The position numbers were made by a program, and so were the translations under genes. Below the pieces are notes generated by a model that saw only the letters and a program-made list of their open reading frames with translations, made no database searches and had not been told where the DNA came from. A DNA stretch of 64,000 nt from positions 992,001-1,056,000 of the forward strand of contig CAWCFK010000004.1 in assembly GCA_963794685.1 (NCBI GenBank), in the 5' to 3' direction. The stretch is from CAVTWH01 sp963794685 (GTDB lineage: Bacteria > Actinomycetota > Actinomycetes > Mycobacteriales > Micromonosporaceae). Below, one piece after another: positions 1 to 8,020 of this stretch (positions within the stretch are counted from its first letter, which is position 1; each line of letters starts with the position of its first letter).

Positions 1-2614
1 CGATGTTCTCCGCGTCGACGTGGAAGTGCCGGCGCAGCGCGTGCCGGGTGTCCGACATGCCGAACCCGTCGGTGCCCAGCGAGGTGTAGTCACCGGGTAC
101 CCAGCGGGAAATCAGGTCGGGCACGGCCCGCATGTAGTCGCTGACCGCGACCACCGGCCCGGGTGATTCGGCCAGCTTGGCCGTCACGTAGGGCACCTTC
201 TCGGGCGAGCTCGGGTTGAGCAGGTTCCACTCCTCGCAGGCCACCGCGTCGCGGCGCAGCTCCGTCCAGGAGGTCGCGGACCATACGTCGGCCGCCACCC
301 CCCAGTCCTGGGCGAGCAGTTCCTGGGCCTTCAGCGACCAGCCCATGCCGGTGCCCGAGGTGAGGATCTGCGCCCTCGGCGCGCCGTCGGCGAGCTGTGG
401 CGCGGCCGAGTACCGGTAGAGCCCGCGCAGCAGCCCCTCGACGTCGAGGTTCTCGGGCTCCGCCGGTTGCAGGATCGGCTCGTTGTAGACGGTCAGGTAG
501 TAGTAGATGTTCTCCGGGTTCTCGCCGAACATCCGGCGCAGCCCGTCCTGCACGATGTACGCGATCTCGAAGGCGTACGCCGGGTCGTAGGTGATCACGG
601 CCGGGTTGGTGGCGGCGATCAGGATCGAGTGGCCGTCCTCGTGCTGCAGGCCTTCACCGTTGAGGGTGGTCCGGCCGGCGGTCGCGCCGAGCAGGAAGCC
701 GCGGGCCATCTGGTCGCTGGCCGCCCACAGTGCGTCGGCGGTGCGCTGGAAGCCGAACATCGAGTAGAAGATGTACAGCGGGATCATCGGCTCGCCGTGG
801 GTGGCGTAGCTGGTGCCGGCGGCGGTGAAGGACGCGACCGAGCCGGCCTCGTTGATGCCCTCGTGCAGGATCTGCCCGTTGACCGCCTCCCGGTAGGACA
901 GGAACAGCTCCCGGTCCACCGGGGTGTAGTTCTGCCCGTGCGGCGAGTAGATCTTCGCGGTCGGGAACAGCGAGTCCATCCCGAAGGTGCGCGCCTCGTC
1001 CGGGATGATCGGCACCCAGCGCTTGCCGAACTCCTTGTCCCGCATCAGGTCCTTGAGCAGCCGGACGAACGCCATGGTGGTGGCGATCTTCTGCTTGCCG
1101 GAGCCCTTCAAGGTGTCCGCGTACGCCGCGTCGCCGGGCAGGCCGAGCGGGATGGTGGTGGTGCGCCGGCTGGGCAGGAAGCCGCCGAGAGTGTTGCGCC
1201 GCTCGCGCAGGTACTCCATCTCGTCGCTGTTCTCGGCCGGCTTGTAGTACGGCGGGAGGTAGTAGTTGTCGTCCAGCTTCGAATCCGGGATGTCCAGGTA
1301 GAGCCGGTCCCGGAAGCCCTTGAGGTCGTCCAGGGTCAGCTTCTTCATCTGGTGGGTGGCGTTGCGGCCCTCGAAGTGCGAGCCGAGTGTCCAGCCCTTG
1401 ACCGTCTTGGCCAGGATCACCGTGGGCTGGCCGGTGTGCTCGGTGGCCGCCTTGTACGCCGCGTACAGCTTGCGGTAGTCGTGCCCGCCGCGCTTGAGGT
1501 TCCAGATCTCGTCGTCGGAGAAGGTCTCCACCATCTTGCGGGTACGCGGGTCGCGGCCGAAGAAGTGCTCGCGCACGTACGCGCCGGACTCGGCCTTGTA
1601 GGTCTGGTAGTCACCGTCGGGGGTGGCGTTCATCAGGTTGACCAGCGCGCCGTCGGTGTCGGCGGCCAGCAGCGGGTCCCACTCGCGGCCCCAGACCACC
1701 TTGATGACGTTCCAGCCGGCGCCCCGGAAGAACGCCTCCAGCTGCTGGATGATCTTGCCGTTGCCGCGGACCGGGCCGTCCAGGCGCTGCAGGTTGCAGT
1801 TCACCACGAAGGTGAGGTTGTCGAGCTCCTCGCGGGCGGCCAGGCCGAGCGCGCTGATCGACTCCGGCTCGTCCATCTCACCGTCGCCGAGGAACGCCCA
1901 GACGTGCTGCTGGGAGGTGTCCTTGATACCCCGGTTGTGCAGGTACCGGTTGAACCGGGCCTGGTAGATGGCGTTGATCCCGCCGAGCCCCATGGAAACC
2001 GTCGGGAACTCCCAGAACTCCGGCATCAGCCGCGGGTGCGGGTAGGAGGGCAGCCCGTCCGGGGCGTGCGAGAGCTCCTGGCGGAACCCGTCGAGCTGGT
2101 TCTCGGTCAGCCGCCCCTCCAGGAAGGCGCGGGCGTACATGCCGGGGCTGGCGTGCCCCTGGAAGAAGATGTGGTCGCCGCCGCCCGGGTGGTTCTTGCC
2201 CCGGAAGAAGTGGTTGAAGCCCACCTCGTAGAGGCTGGCGGAGCTGGCGTAGGTGGAGATGTGCCCGCCGACGCCGATGCCCGGCCGCTGCGCGCGGTGC
2301 ACCAGCATCGCCGCGTTCCACCGGATGTACGCCCGGATCCGGCGCTCCAGCGCCTCGTCACCGGGGAACCACGGTTCACGCTCGGGCGGGATGGTGTTGA
2401 TGTAGTCGGTGGTGGTCAGCGGAGGGACGCCCACACTGCGCTCGCGCGCGCGCTCCAGCAGCCGCAGCATGATGTAGCGGGCGCGTTTGGCGCCCCGCTC
2501 GTCGATCACGCCGTCCAGCGACTCGACCCACTCGGTGGTCTCCTCCGGGTCGATGTCCGGCAGCTGGCTTGGTAGGCCGTCGCTGATGACCGGTCGCTTG
2601 CGTTCGGTGGCCAC
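1..2614 (-). CDS. aceE: Pyruvate dehydrogenase E1 component, homodimeric type (3' end cut by window edge)
   Basis: Thiamine-diphosphate dehydrogenase that decarboxylates pyruvate and feeds acetyl groups to the E2 core of the pyruvate dehydrogenase complex in the cytoplasm. The reverse strand reads continuously from a GTG at 2614, beginning MATERKRPVISDGLPSQ, for about 871 residues to the window edge. The last readable stretch (YTSLGTDGFGMSDTRHALRRHF) is the typical C-terminal part of AceE, so only some tens of residues are missing. An AAGGA ribosome site sits 7 nt before the GTG. It is divergent from the YjbQ gene. The long plus-strand open frame across this region is an antisense shadow caused by high GC. 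Confidence 0.95.
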   Translation of the reverse strand, partial: MATERKRPVISDGLPSQLPDIDPEETTEWVESLDGVIDERGAKRARYIMLRLLERARERSVGVPPLTTTDYINTIPPEREPWFPGDEALERRIRAYIRWNAAMLVHRAQRPGIGVGGHISTYASSASLYEVGFNHFFRGKNHPGGGDHIFFQGHASPGMYARAFLEGRLTENQLDGFRQELSHAPDGLPSYPHPRLMPEFWEFPTVSMGLGGINAIYQARFNRYLHNRGIKDTSQQHVWAFLGDGEMDEPESISALGLAAREELDNLTFVVNCNLQRLDGPVRGNGKIIQQLEAFFRGAGWNVIKVVWGREWDPLLAADTDGALVNLMNATPDGDYQTYKAESGAYVREHFFGRDPRTRKMVETFSDDEIWNLKRGGHDYRKLYAAYKAATEHTGQPTVILAKTVKGWTLGSHFEGRNATHQMKKLTLDDLKGFRDRLYLDIPDSKLDDNYYLPPYYKPAENSDEMEYLRERRNTLGGFLPSRRTTTIPLGLPGDAAYADTLKGSGKQKIATTMAFVRLLKDLMRDKEFGKRWVPIIPDEARTFGMDSLFPTAKIYSPHGQNYTPVDRELFLSYREAVNGQILHEGINEAGSVASFTAAGTSYATHGEPMIPLYIFYSMFGFQRTADALWAASDQMARGFLLGATAGRTTLNGEGLQHEDGHSILIAATNPAVITYDPAYAFEIAYIVQDGLRRMFGENPENIYYYLTVYNEPILQPAEPENLDVEGLLRGLYRYSAAPQLADGAPRAQILTSGTGMGWSLKAQELLAQDWGVAADVWSATSWTELRRDAVACEEWNLLNPSSPEKVPYVTAKLAESPGPVVAVSDYMRAVPDLISRWVPGDYTSLGTDGFGMSDTRHALRRHFHVDAENI

Positions 2615-2726
2615 AGGCTTGTCCTTAGGGTTATGACCGATGTCTCTCTTGACTATCCTGCCGCGCCGCTGCGTGCCAGTGACAGCGACCCTGCGGCAAC
2701 TGTCACGTCGGACACGTACCAGCCGG

Positions 2727-2732
2727 TAGCCT
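2727..2732 (+). promoter_or_regulatory. Probable -10 element of a leaderless YjbQ transcript
   Basis: TAGCCT ends 6 nt before the GTG start at 2739, and there is no Shine-Dalgarno sequence. This is the spacing expected when transcription starts at the start codon. No clear -35 is visible. The assignment is inference. Confidence 0.4.
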
Positions 2733-2738
2733 TTCGCC

Positions 2739-3143
2739 GTGCTGACCAGTGTGATCACAGTCCGAACGGGCGTTAAGCCGACCGTTCACGACCTTACCGG
2801 CGAAGTGTCCAGTTTCGTTCGAGAGCTGGGCGACGGCCTGCTCAACATCTTCGTCCCGCACGCCACCGCGGGCGTGGCCATCCTCGAGGTCGGCGCCGGC
2901 TCCGACGACGACCTGCTGCGCGCGCTCGACGACCTGCTGCCCACCGACGGCCGGTGGCGACACCGGCACGGCTCACCCGGGCACGGCCGGGACCACGTCA
3001 TGCCCGCCTTCATCGCGCCCTACGCCACCGTCCCGGTGCTCGGCGGGCAGGTGATGCTGGGGACCTGGCAGTCCATCTGCCTGGTGGACCCCAACGGCGA
3101 CAACACGACCCGGCAGGTCCGCTTCTCCTTCCTGCCGGGCTGA
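2739..3143 (+). CDS. YjbQ family protein (UPF0047, secondary thiamine-phosphate synthase type)
   Basis: Small cytoplasmic protein of the YjbQ/UPF0047 family (134 aa, normal length). Members form trimers and some have weak thiamine-phosphate synthase activity; the main role is unsettled. Family signatures are visible: a conserved HATAGV segment (about residues 42-47), an acidic AGSDDDLL stretch, and the C-terminal block GTWQSICLVDPNGDN that carries conserved residues. The GTG start at 2739 is preceded by a TANNNT box rather than a ribosome site, so the mRNA is probably leaderless. The TGA stop lies inside the first unit of a 13-bp tandem repeat. Confidence 0.9.
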   Translation: MLTSVITVRTGVKPTVHDLTGEVSSFVRELGDGLLNIFVPHATAGVAILEVGAGSDDDLLRALDDLLPTDGRWRHRHGSPGHGRDHVMPAFIAPYATVPVLGGQVMLGTWQSICLVDPNGDNTTRQVRFSFLPG

Positions 3144-3209
3144 CCTGCCGGGCTGACCTGCCGGGCTGACCTGCCGGGCTGATCTGCCGGGCTGATCTGC
3201 CGGGCTGAT
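3132..3209. repeat. Six tandem copies of a 13-bp unit
   Basis: CTGCCGGGCTGAC occurs six times head to tail. The first three copies end in C and the last three in T, otherwise identical. The stop codon of the upstream YjbQ gene is the TGA of the first copy. The sharp C-to-T change between the two halves suggests recent stepwise duplication. Confidence 0.95.
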
Positions 3210-3468
3210 CCGGGCCGCCGGGTGGCACGGCCGCCGCCCAGCCCGTCCCGGGTCAGCCCGCAGGTCACTCTGATCGGACGTTCAGCCGACCAGGGGTGTC
3301 CGATGGTCGCGACTGTCCCGGAGATCCCTGATTGTCTGTGCCTTTTGACTGGTCAAGGCCCAGATGGGTGGTTGCTCGGGGCATTCTTTGCTGGCACTCT
3401 TGCCCCGCCCTCGCTGGTGCGGTTCACCGTCGATCACGTCCCAGGGCGTCGACGGGAGGACACCGCAC
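3210..3468 (+). promoter_or_regulatory. Non-coding region upstream of the GT2 gene with dyad TTGAC-TG-GTCAA
   Basis: No gene is seen here. Two dyads are visible: ATCGGAC/GTCCGAT at 3273-3279 and 3298-3304, and TTGAC-TG-GTCAA at 3345-3356, the latter about 110 bp before the glycosyltransferase start. They could be operators for the exopolysaccharide operon; nothing in the sequence identifies the regulator. Confidence 0.3.
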
Positions 3469-5106
3469 ATGCTCGCCGAGGTGGACGAGACCGCCGAGCT
3501 CCGGCTTCCGCAGCTGTGGCGGGTACCCCGGCCGCACGAGCGCCGGCCCGGAGTCGACGGGCGACCCAGGTACGCCTACGCGCCGGTCCCGCTGCCGCCC
3601 ACGGACGCGGAGAAGGAGCGCTACCGGACCCGCCGGCTCGCCCCGCTGCTGCTCGCCTCCCTGATCAGCTTCGGCTGCCTGGTGACCAGCCAGGTGCTGT
3701 TCCTGCGTACCGCCCCGTGGCTGCTGGTGCTGGCGCCGCTGACCGTCTTCACCGTCGCGTACTACCTGATCTCGCTGGCTGTGAACGCCTTCACCCGCGG
3801 CTTCGACCTCGCCGCCCACCGCCGCCTGGTGCGGGGGTGGGCCCCCGCGCGGCGTCCCTCGGTGGACGTCTTCCTGCCGATCTGCGGCGAACCCGCACAC
3901 GTGCTGCAGAACACCTGGCAGAACGTGCGGGAGATGGCCGAGCACTACCCCGGGCCGGTGCGCATCCACGTGCTCGACGACTCGCCCGACGAGACGCTCT
4001 CCCGGATGGCGCTCGCCTTCGGCTTCAACTACCTGCGTCGCCCCAACCGTGGCTGGTTCAAGAAGGCCGGCAACATGCGGCACGCCTACGAGCGCACCGG
4101 CGGCGACTTCATCCTGGTGCTGGACGCCGACTTCGCTCCCCGCCGCGATCTGCTGGACGAGCTGCTGCCCTACTTCGACGCCGATCCCGACGTGGGCATC
4201 GTGCAGTCGCCGCAGTTCTTCCGGGTCAACCGTGGTCAGGGGTGGCTGGAGCGCGGGGCCGGGGCGGTTCAGGAGCTGTTCTACCGCTCGGTTCAGGTGT
4301 CCCGGCAGGCGCACGGGGCGGCGATCTGCGTGGGCAGCTGTGCGGTGTACCGGCGGGCCGCGCTGGACGACATCGGTGGGACCACGCTGATCGAGCACTC
4401 CGAGGACGTGCACACCGGATTTGACCTGCGCCGCAAGGGCTGGCGGTTGCGTTACGTGCCGGTGGCGCTGGCGGCCGGGTTGTGCCCGGCCGAGGTGGAC
4501 TCCTTCTTCACCCAGCAGTACCGCTGGTGCGCCGGCTCGATGAGCCTGCTCGGCTCGCGCAAGTTCTGGTCCACCCGGATGTCGCTGCGGGCCCGGCTGA
4601 GCTACTGCTCGGGGTTCCTCTACTACCTGCACACGGCGCTGTTCACGTTCGTCGGGCCGGTGGTCCCACTGGTGATGATCTACGCCCTGCCGGACCGGAT
4701 CGGGCTCGCGAACTACCTGCTCATCGTGCCCAGCGTGATCTACAACATGATCATCTTCCCGGCCTGGCACCGCAGCGCCTACCGGCTGGAGGCGTGGACG
4801 GTCAAGCTGATCTACGGCTGGGCGCACGCGTTCGCGATCGTGGACATCCTGCGCGGCCGGCGGATGGGTTGGCAGTCCACCGGCGGCACCGCCCGTAAGA
4901 GCAAGACCCGCCGGCTGTGGTTCGGACTGCGCTGGTGGACCCTGGGCAGCGCGCTGATCTGGGTGGCCGGCGCGCTGTACCGGCTGGCCGATACCGGCGA
5001 CCTGCGCTTCCTGCCGATGTTCCTGGGGGGCATGTTCCTGCTCACCGTCGTCGCGCAGGCGCTGCTGGTCAACCCGCTGAAGGACAAGAGCGAGGTACTG
5101 GTGTGA
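3469..5106 (+). CDS. Cellulose-synthase-like processive glycosyltransferase, family GT2
   Basis: Inner-membrane glycosyltransferase (545 aa) expected to polymerise a beta-glycan from a nucleotide sugar and thread it through its own membrane helices. Two membrane segments lie near residues 60-105. The cytoplasmic GT domain follows with LDDSPDE (about 168), LDADFAP (about 216), the base-region SEDVHTG (about 309) and the processive signature QQYRW (about 348). Four or more helices fill residues 385-540. No PilZ domain is seen. An earlier in-frame start exists, but the ATG at 3469 has a strong GGGAGG ribosome site and is preferred. It overlaps the GH26 gene by GTGA, so the two are translated together. 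The product polymer cannot be read from sequence; beta-glucan or beta-mannan are candidates. Confidence 0.88.
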   Translation: MLAEVDETAELRLPQLWRVPRPHERRPGVDGRPRYAYAPVPLPPTDAEKERYRTRRLAPLLLASLISFGCLVTSQVLFLRTAPWLLVLAPLTVFTVAYYLISLAVNAFTRGFDLAAHRRLVRGWAPARRPSVDVFLPICGEPAHVLQNTWQNVREMAEHYPGPVRIHVLDDSPDETLSRMALAFGFNYLRRPNRGWFKKAGNMRHAYERTGGDFILVLDADFAPRRDLLDELLPYFDADPDVGIVQSPQFFRVNRGQGWLERGAGAVQELFYRSVQVSRQAHGAAICVGSCAVYRRAALDDIGGTTLIEHSEDVHTGFDLRRKGWRLRYVPVALAAGLCPAEVDSFFTQQYRWCAGSMSLLGSRKFWSTRMSLRARLSYCSGFLYYLHTALFTFVGPVVPLVMIYALPDRIGLANYLLIVPSVIYNMIIFPAWHRSAYRLEAWTVKLIYGWAHAFAIVDILRGRRMGWQSTGGTARKSKTRRLWFGLRWWTLGSALIWVAGALYRLADTGDLRFLPMFLGGMFLLTVVAQALLVNPLKDKSEVLV

Positions 5107-6110
5107 AGACCCGTCACCTGATCGTGTGCATGGCGCTGGTCGCCGCCGGGCTTGTCGAGGTCGCCGTGCTGCCACGGCTGCACCTGGACGGGTCGGCCGC
5201 CGCCTCCGCCGGTGGTGCGCCCCGGGTGACCGCGTCCGCCACCCCGTCCGCCCCACCTCCGGCGTACGACGTGACGCACCTGCTCCGCCCTGACCACAAG
5301 TACATCGGCGTGGCGATCGACGGGGCCCCCGCCGACCCGGCGCTGATCCCGGCCTTCGCCGCCAAGGTCGGCAAGGCGCCGAACATCGTGGAGATGTACG
5401 AGAGCTTCACCGACGGCTTCGCCGCTGCCCAGGTCCGCTCCACCTACCAGGCCGGCGCGCTGACCCTGATCAGTTGGGAGCCGTTCGCGCCGACGATGGC
5501 CACCATCGCGGCCGGCGGACACGACGGGTACCTGAAAACCTTCGCGCAGGCCGTTCGGGCGCTGAACCTGCCGGTGGCGATCACCATCGGCCACGAGATG
5601 AACGGCAACTGGTACCCGTGGGGTCCGAAGAAGACCCACGCGGCCGACTTCGTCGCCGCCTGGCGGCACGTCCACGACATCTTCGTCGCCGCCGACGCGA
5701 CCAACGTCATCTGGGTGTGGACGCCCAACGTCGTCAATCCGTTGCCCAAGATCAAACTTGCCCCCCTGTGGCCCGGCGACGACTACGTCGACTGGGTCGG
5801 CATCGACGGCTACTACACGCCGCGCGGCCAGCAGAACTTCACCGCCCTGTTCCACCCGACGCTCGTCCAGGTCCGCGCCTTCACCGACAAGCCGGTGCTG
5901 ATCGTCGAGACGGCCGTCGAAGCCGGCGCGGGCCGGGCCAGCCAGATCAACAACCTGTTCGCCGGGGTACGCGCGGCCGACGACTTCGTGGGCTTCGTCT
6001 GGTTCGACAAGAACGGCTCCGGCAAGTGGAAGATCGACAACGACGCCGCCGCCGTGGCCGCCTACCGCGCCAAGGCAGCCGACGACATCTGGGGCTTCCC
6101 GGTCCGCTGA
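5103..6110 (+). CDS. Membrane-anchored or secreted glycoside hydrolase, GH26-like
   Basis: 335-aa protein with an N-terminal hydrophobic segment (residues 5-25, signal peptide or anchor), a Pro/Ser/Ala-rich linker to about residue 55, and a GH26-type TIM barrel. The acid/base motif GHEMNGNWYPWG (Glu about 165) and the nucleophile in LIVETAVE (Glu about 269) are both present, so it should be active. GH26 contains beta-mannanases and some beta-1,3/1,4-glucanases. Its GTG start overlaps the stop of the GT2 gene, which suggests that it trims or releases the polymer made by that synthase, much as BcsZ does in cellulose operons; this link is inference. Confidence 0.85.
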   Translation: MKTRHLIVCMALVAAGLVEVAVLPRLHLDGSAAASAGGAPRVTASATPSAPPPAYDVTHLLRPDHKYIGVAIDGAPADPALIPAFAAKVGKAPNIVEMYESFTDGFAAAQVRSTYQAGALTLISWEPFAPTMATIAAGGHDGYLKTFAQAVRALNLPVAITIGHEMNGNWYPWGPKKTHAADFVAAWRHVHDIFVAADATNVIWVWTPNVVNPLPKIKLAPLWPGDDYVDWVGIDGYYTPRGQQNFTALFHPTLVQVRAFTDKPVLIVETAVEAGAGRASQINNLFAGVRAADDFVGFVWFDKNGSGKWKIDNDAAAVAAYRAKAADDIWGFPVR

Positions 6111-6192
6111 GCCCGGTCCCGCCCGCACCGGCTCCCGATCACGCTGTGCCCCCGCATTCCGTCCCTGTGCCCGTCAGGCCGAGCCGTGCCGG

Positions 6193-7746
6193 TCAGGCCG
6201 GCTTGCGGGTGAGCAGGATCAGGTGCACCTGGCTGAACCGGTACTCGCGCTCCTGCTGGAAGCCGGTGCGGAGCAGCGCGGCCCGGTCGGCGGGCAGCAC
6301 CGCGTACGGGTCGGGGGCCAGCGCCGGGGTGGCCACCAGCCACAGCCGGGCCGTGTCGCCCAGGCACGGTGCCGCCTCGGCGCACTCGGTGGCCGTGAAG
6401 TAGCCACGTTCCGCGCCGGTGCTGAGCAGGAACACATCGCGCGGGTGCGCGGTACCGCGCAGGTAGTAGTCGGCGGCCTTGCGGGCCAGGTCGGTGTTGC
6501 CGCCCACCACGTCGGCATAGGCGATGCCGTCGCCCGGTCGGGCGTCGGCACCGATCACCGCCATCGCGGCCCGGTAGTCGGGCTGCCCGGCGACCGGGCT
6601 GTCCCGCAGGCTGCGCTGCGCCGGCAGGCCGTACCAGACCACGGCGGCGAGGACAGCCACCCCCGCGAGCGCCGCCACCGGCCGCCTTGCCCGGCCGGTA
6701 CGGCCGGCCAGCGCGTCCACGGCGGCCGCCGCCAGCAACGCCCAGGCCGGCAGGGTGAACAGGAAGTACCGGAACAGGAACAGGTGCAGCACCGGGAAGG
6801 TCAGGTAGGTGAGCACCGGCGGCACCAGTGCCCAGAGCAGCAGGGTGACCACCGCCGCCGGTCGGCTGCGCGCCAGCAGGACAGCGCCCAGCACACCGAC
6901 GGCCACCAGTACGGCAGCCACCGGCAGCGCCCCGAACAGCTGGTCGGGCAGCCGGCGCAGGGTGGCCGCGTCGGCGTGGATCCAGTCGATCGCACCGGAC
7001 TGGTGGCCAGCCTGGCTCAGCAGCGGGATCACCAGCACGGCGGCGGTACCGCAGGCGCCCACCCACTGCCAGCGCCGGTCGTCACCGCGCCGGGTCTCCA
7101 GCAGCAGGTACAGCGCGTGCGCGACGAGTACCAGCAGCGCCACGAAGTGCAGCCAGCCGGTGAGCGCCACCACCACCGTGTACCCGGTCCAGCGCGGCAC
7201 GCTCGGGTACTCCAGGGCGCGCAGCAGCAGCAGGGTAGCGCCGACCGCGAACAGCGTCACCAGCTCGTACGAGCGGGCCTCCTGGCCGAACCGGGCGATC
7301 GCCGGCAGCAGGGCGTAGAGCAGGCCGGCGAGCAGGCCGACCGGGGTGCTGAACAGCCGGCGGCCGAGCAGCGTGACCAGGCCCGCGCTGAGCGCGCCGG
7401 CGAGGATGGAGGGTACCCGCAGGGCCAGCTGTGAATCGCCGAAGAGCTGCACCCAGCCATGCATGAGCGCGTAGTACAGGCCGTGTACCAGGTCGATGTG
7501 GGTCAGCAGGTGCCACAGCTGCGGCCAGCTCACGGTGGCTCCACGCCAGGTGGCGAACTCGTCGGCCCACATCTCCCGCTGCGCCGCCTGGTACCAGCAC
7601 AGCACCCCGGCCAGCAGGGTGGGCAGGAGAGCGATCAGCAGCACGGTTGCTCGGGGCGGACGGGTCCGGTCCCGGTGTGGCGCCGGGGTCCGGCGCGGGG
7701 CGGGATCGGCAATCGGCAGCCGGATGGTCGGGGTGGCGCTGGTCAC
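6193..7746 (-). CDS. Multi-pass membrane glycosyltransferase, GT39/ArnT-like (GT-C fold)
   Basis: 517-aa integral membrane protein with around ten hydrophobic helices. The first extracytoplasmic loop carries WADEFATW, the acidic motif of GT-C enzymes that use polyprenyl-phosphate sugars, and QEARSYEL matches the PMT_2/dolichyl-mannosyltransferase-like family. The C-terminal part (after about residue 370) is soluble and extracytoplasmic. It begins with GTG and is convergent with the GH26 gene (82 nt apart). The sugar and acceptor are unknown; a role in decorating a wall or exopolysaccharide would fit its neighbours. Confidence 0.8.
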   Translation of the reverse strand: MTSATPTIRLPIADPAPRRTPAPHRDRTRPPRATVLLIALLPTLLAGVLCWYQAAQREMWADEFATWRGATVSWPQLWHLLTHIDLVHGLYYALMHGWVQLFGDSQLALRVPSILAGALSAGLVTLLGRRLFSTPVGLLAGLLYALLPAIARFGQEARSYELVTLFAVGATLLLLRALEYPSVPRWTGYTVVVALTGWLHFVALLVLVAHALYLLLETRRGDDRRWQWVGACGTAAVLVIPLLSQAGHQSGAIDWIHADAATLRRLPDQLFGALPVAAVLVAVGVLGAVLLARSRPAAVVTLLLWALVPPVLTYLTFPVLHLFLFRYFLFTLPAWALLAAAAVDALAGRTGRARRPVAALAGVAVLAAVVWYGLPAQRSLRDSPVAGQPDYRAAMAVIGADARPGDGIAYADVVGGNTDLARKAADYYLRGTAHPRDVFLLSTGAERGYFTATECAEAAPCLGDTARLWLVATPALAPDPYAVLPADRAALLRTGFQQEREYRFSQVHLILLTRKPA

Positions 7747-7926
7747 GGTGGTCCTTCCGGCGGGGGCGCCGTCACGCGGGAGCGGGGGACCGCCCGAGGT
7801 CGCAGGCGCCGACCGTCCGGAGCGGGTCGCCGCACCGATCCCGATGTGGCCGACCCAGCGTACCTGCTCAGTACCCGTGTCTGACCAGGACGTTTACTCG
7901 ATTGAAGATCGTTTCTGAGGTACGGC

Positions 7927-7955
7927 GCGGGGGCCGTCGTAGTGACGGCCCCCGC
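7927..7955 (-). terminator. Strong hairpin downstream of the cellulase gene
   Basis: Perfect 12-bp stem GCGGGGGCCGTC / GACGGCCCCCGC with a 5-nt loop, 66 nt past the stop of the GH5 gene on the minus strand. There is no U-tract, as is common in actinomycetes. Confidence 0.7.
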
Positions 7956-7959
7956 CCGC

Positions 7960-7983
7960 GGTGCGGTGGTGCGGTGGTGCGGT
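7960..7983. repeat. Three tandem copies of GGTGCGGT
   Basis: An 8-bp unit is repeated three times between the cellulase stop and its terminator. It is small and probably a replication-slippage product. Confidence 0.8.
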
Positions 7984-8020
7984 GGCTCCGGCCGTCAGGG
8001 TGGTACGGCCGGCGCCGGGA

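Noticed and set aside
467..2575. 702-aa plus-strand open frame
   Set aside because: It is antisense to aceE, His/Val/Arg-rich and without family features; a GC-driven shadow.
3132..3209. CRISPR array
   Set aside because: The 13-bp units are adjacent with no spacers and no cas genes are near.
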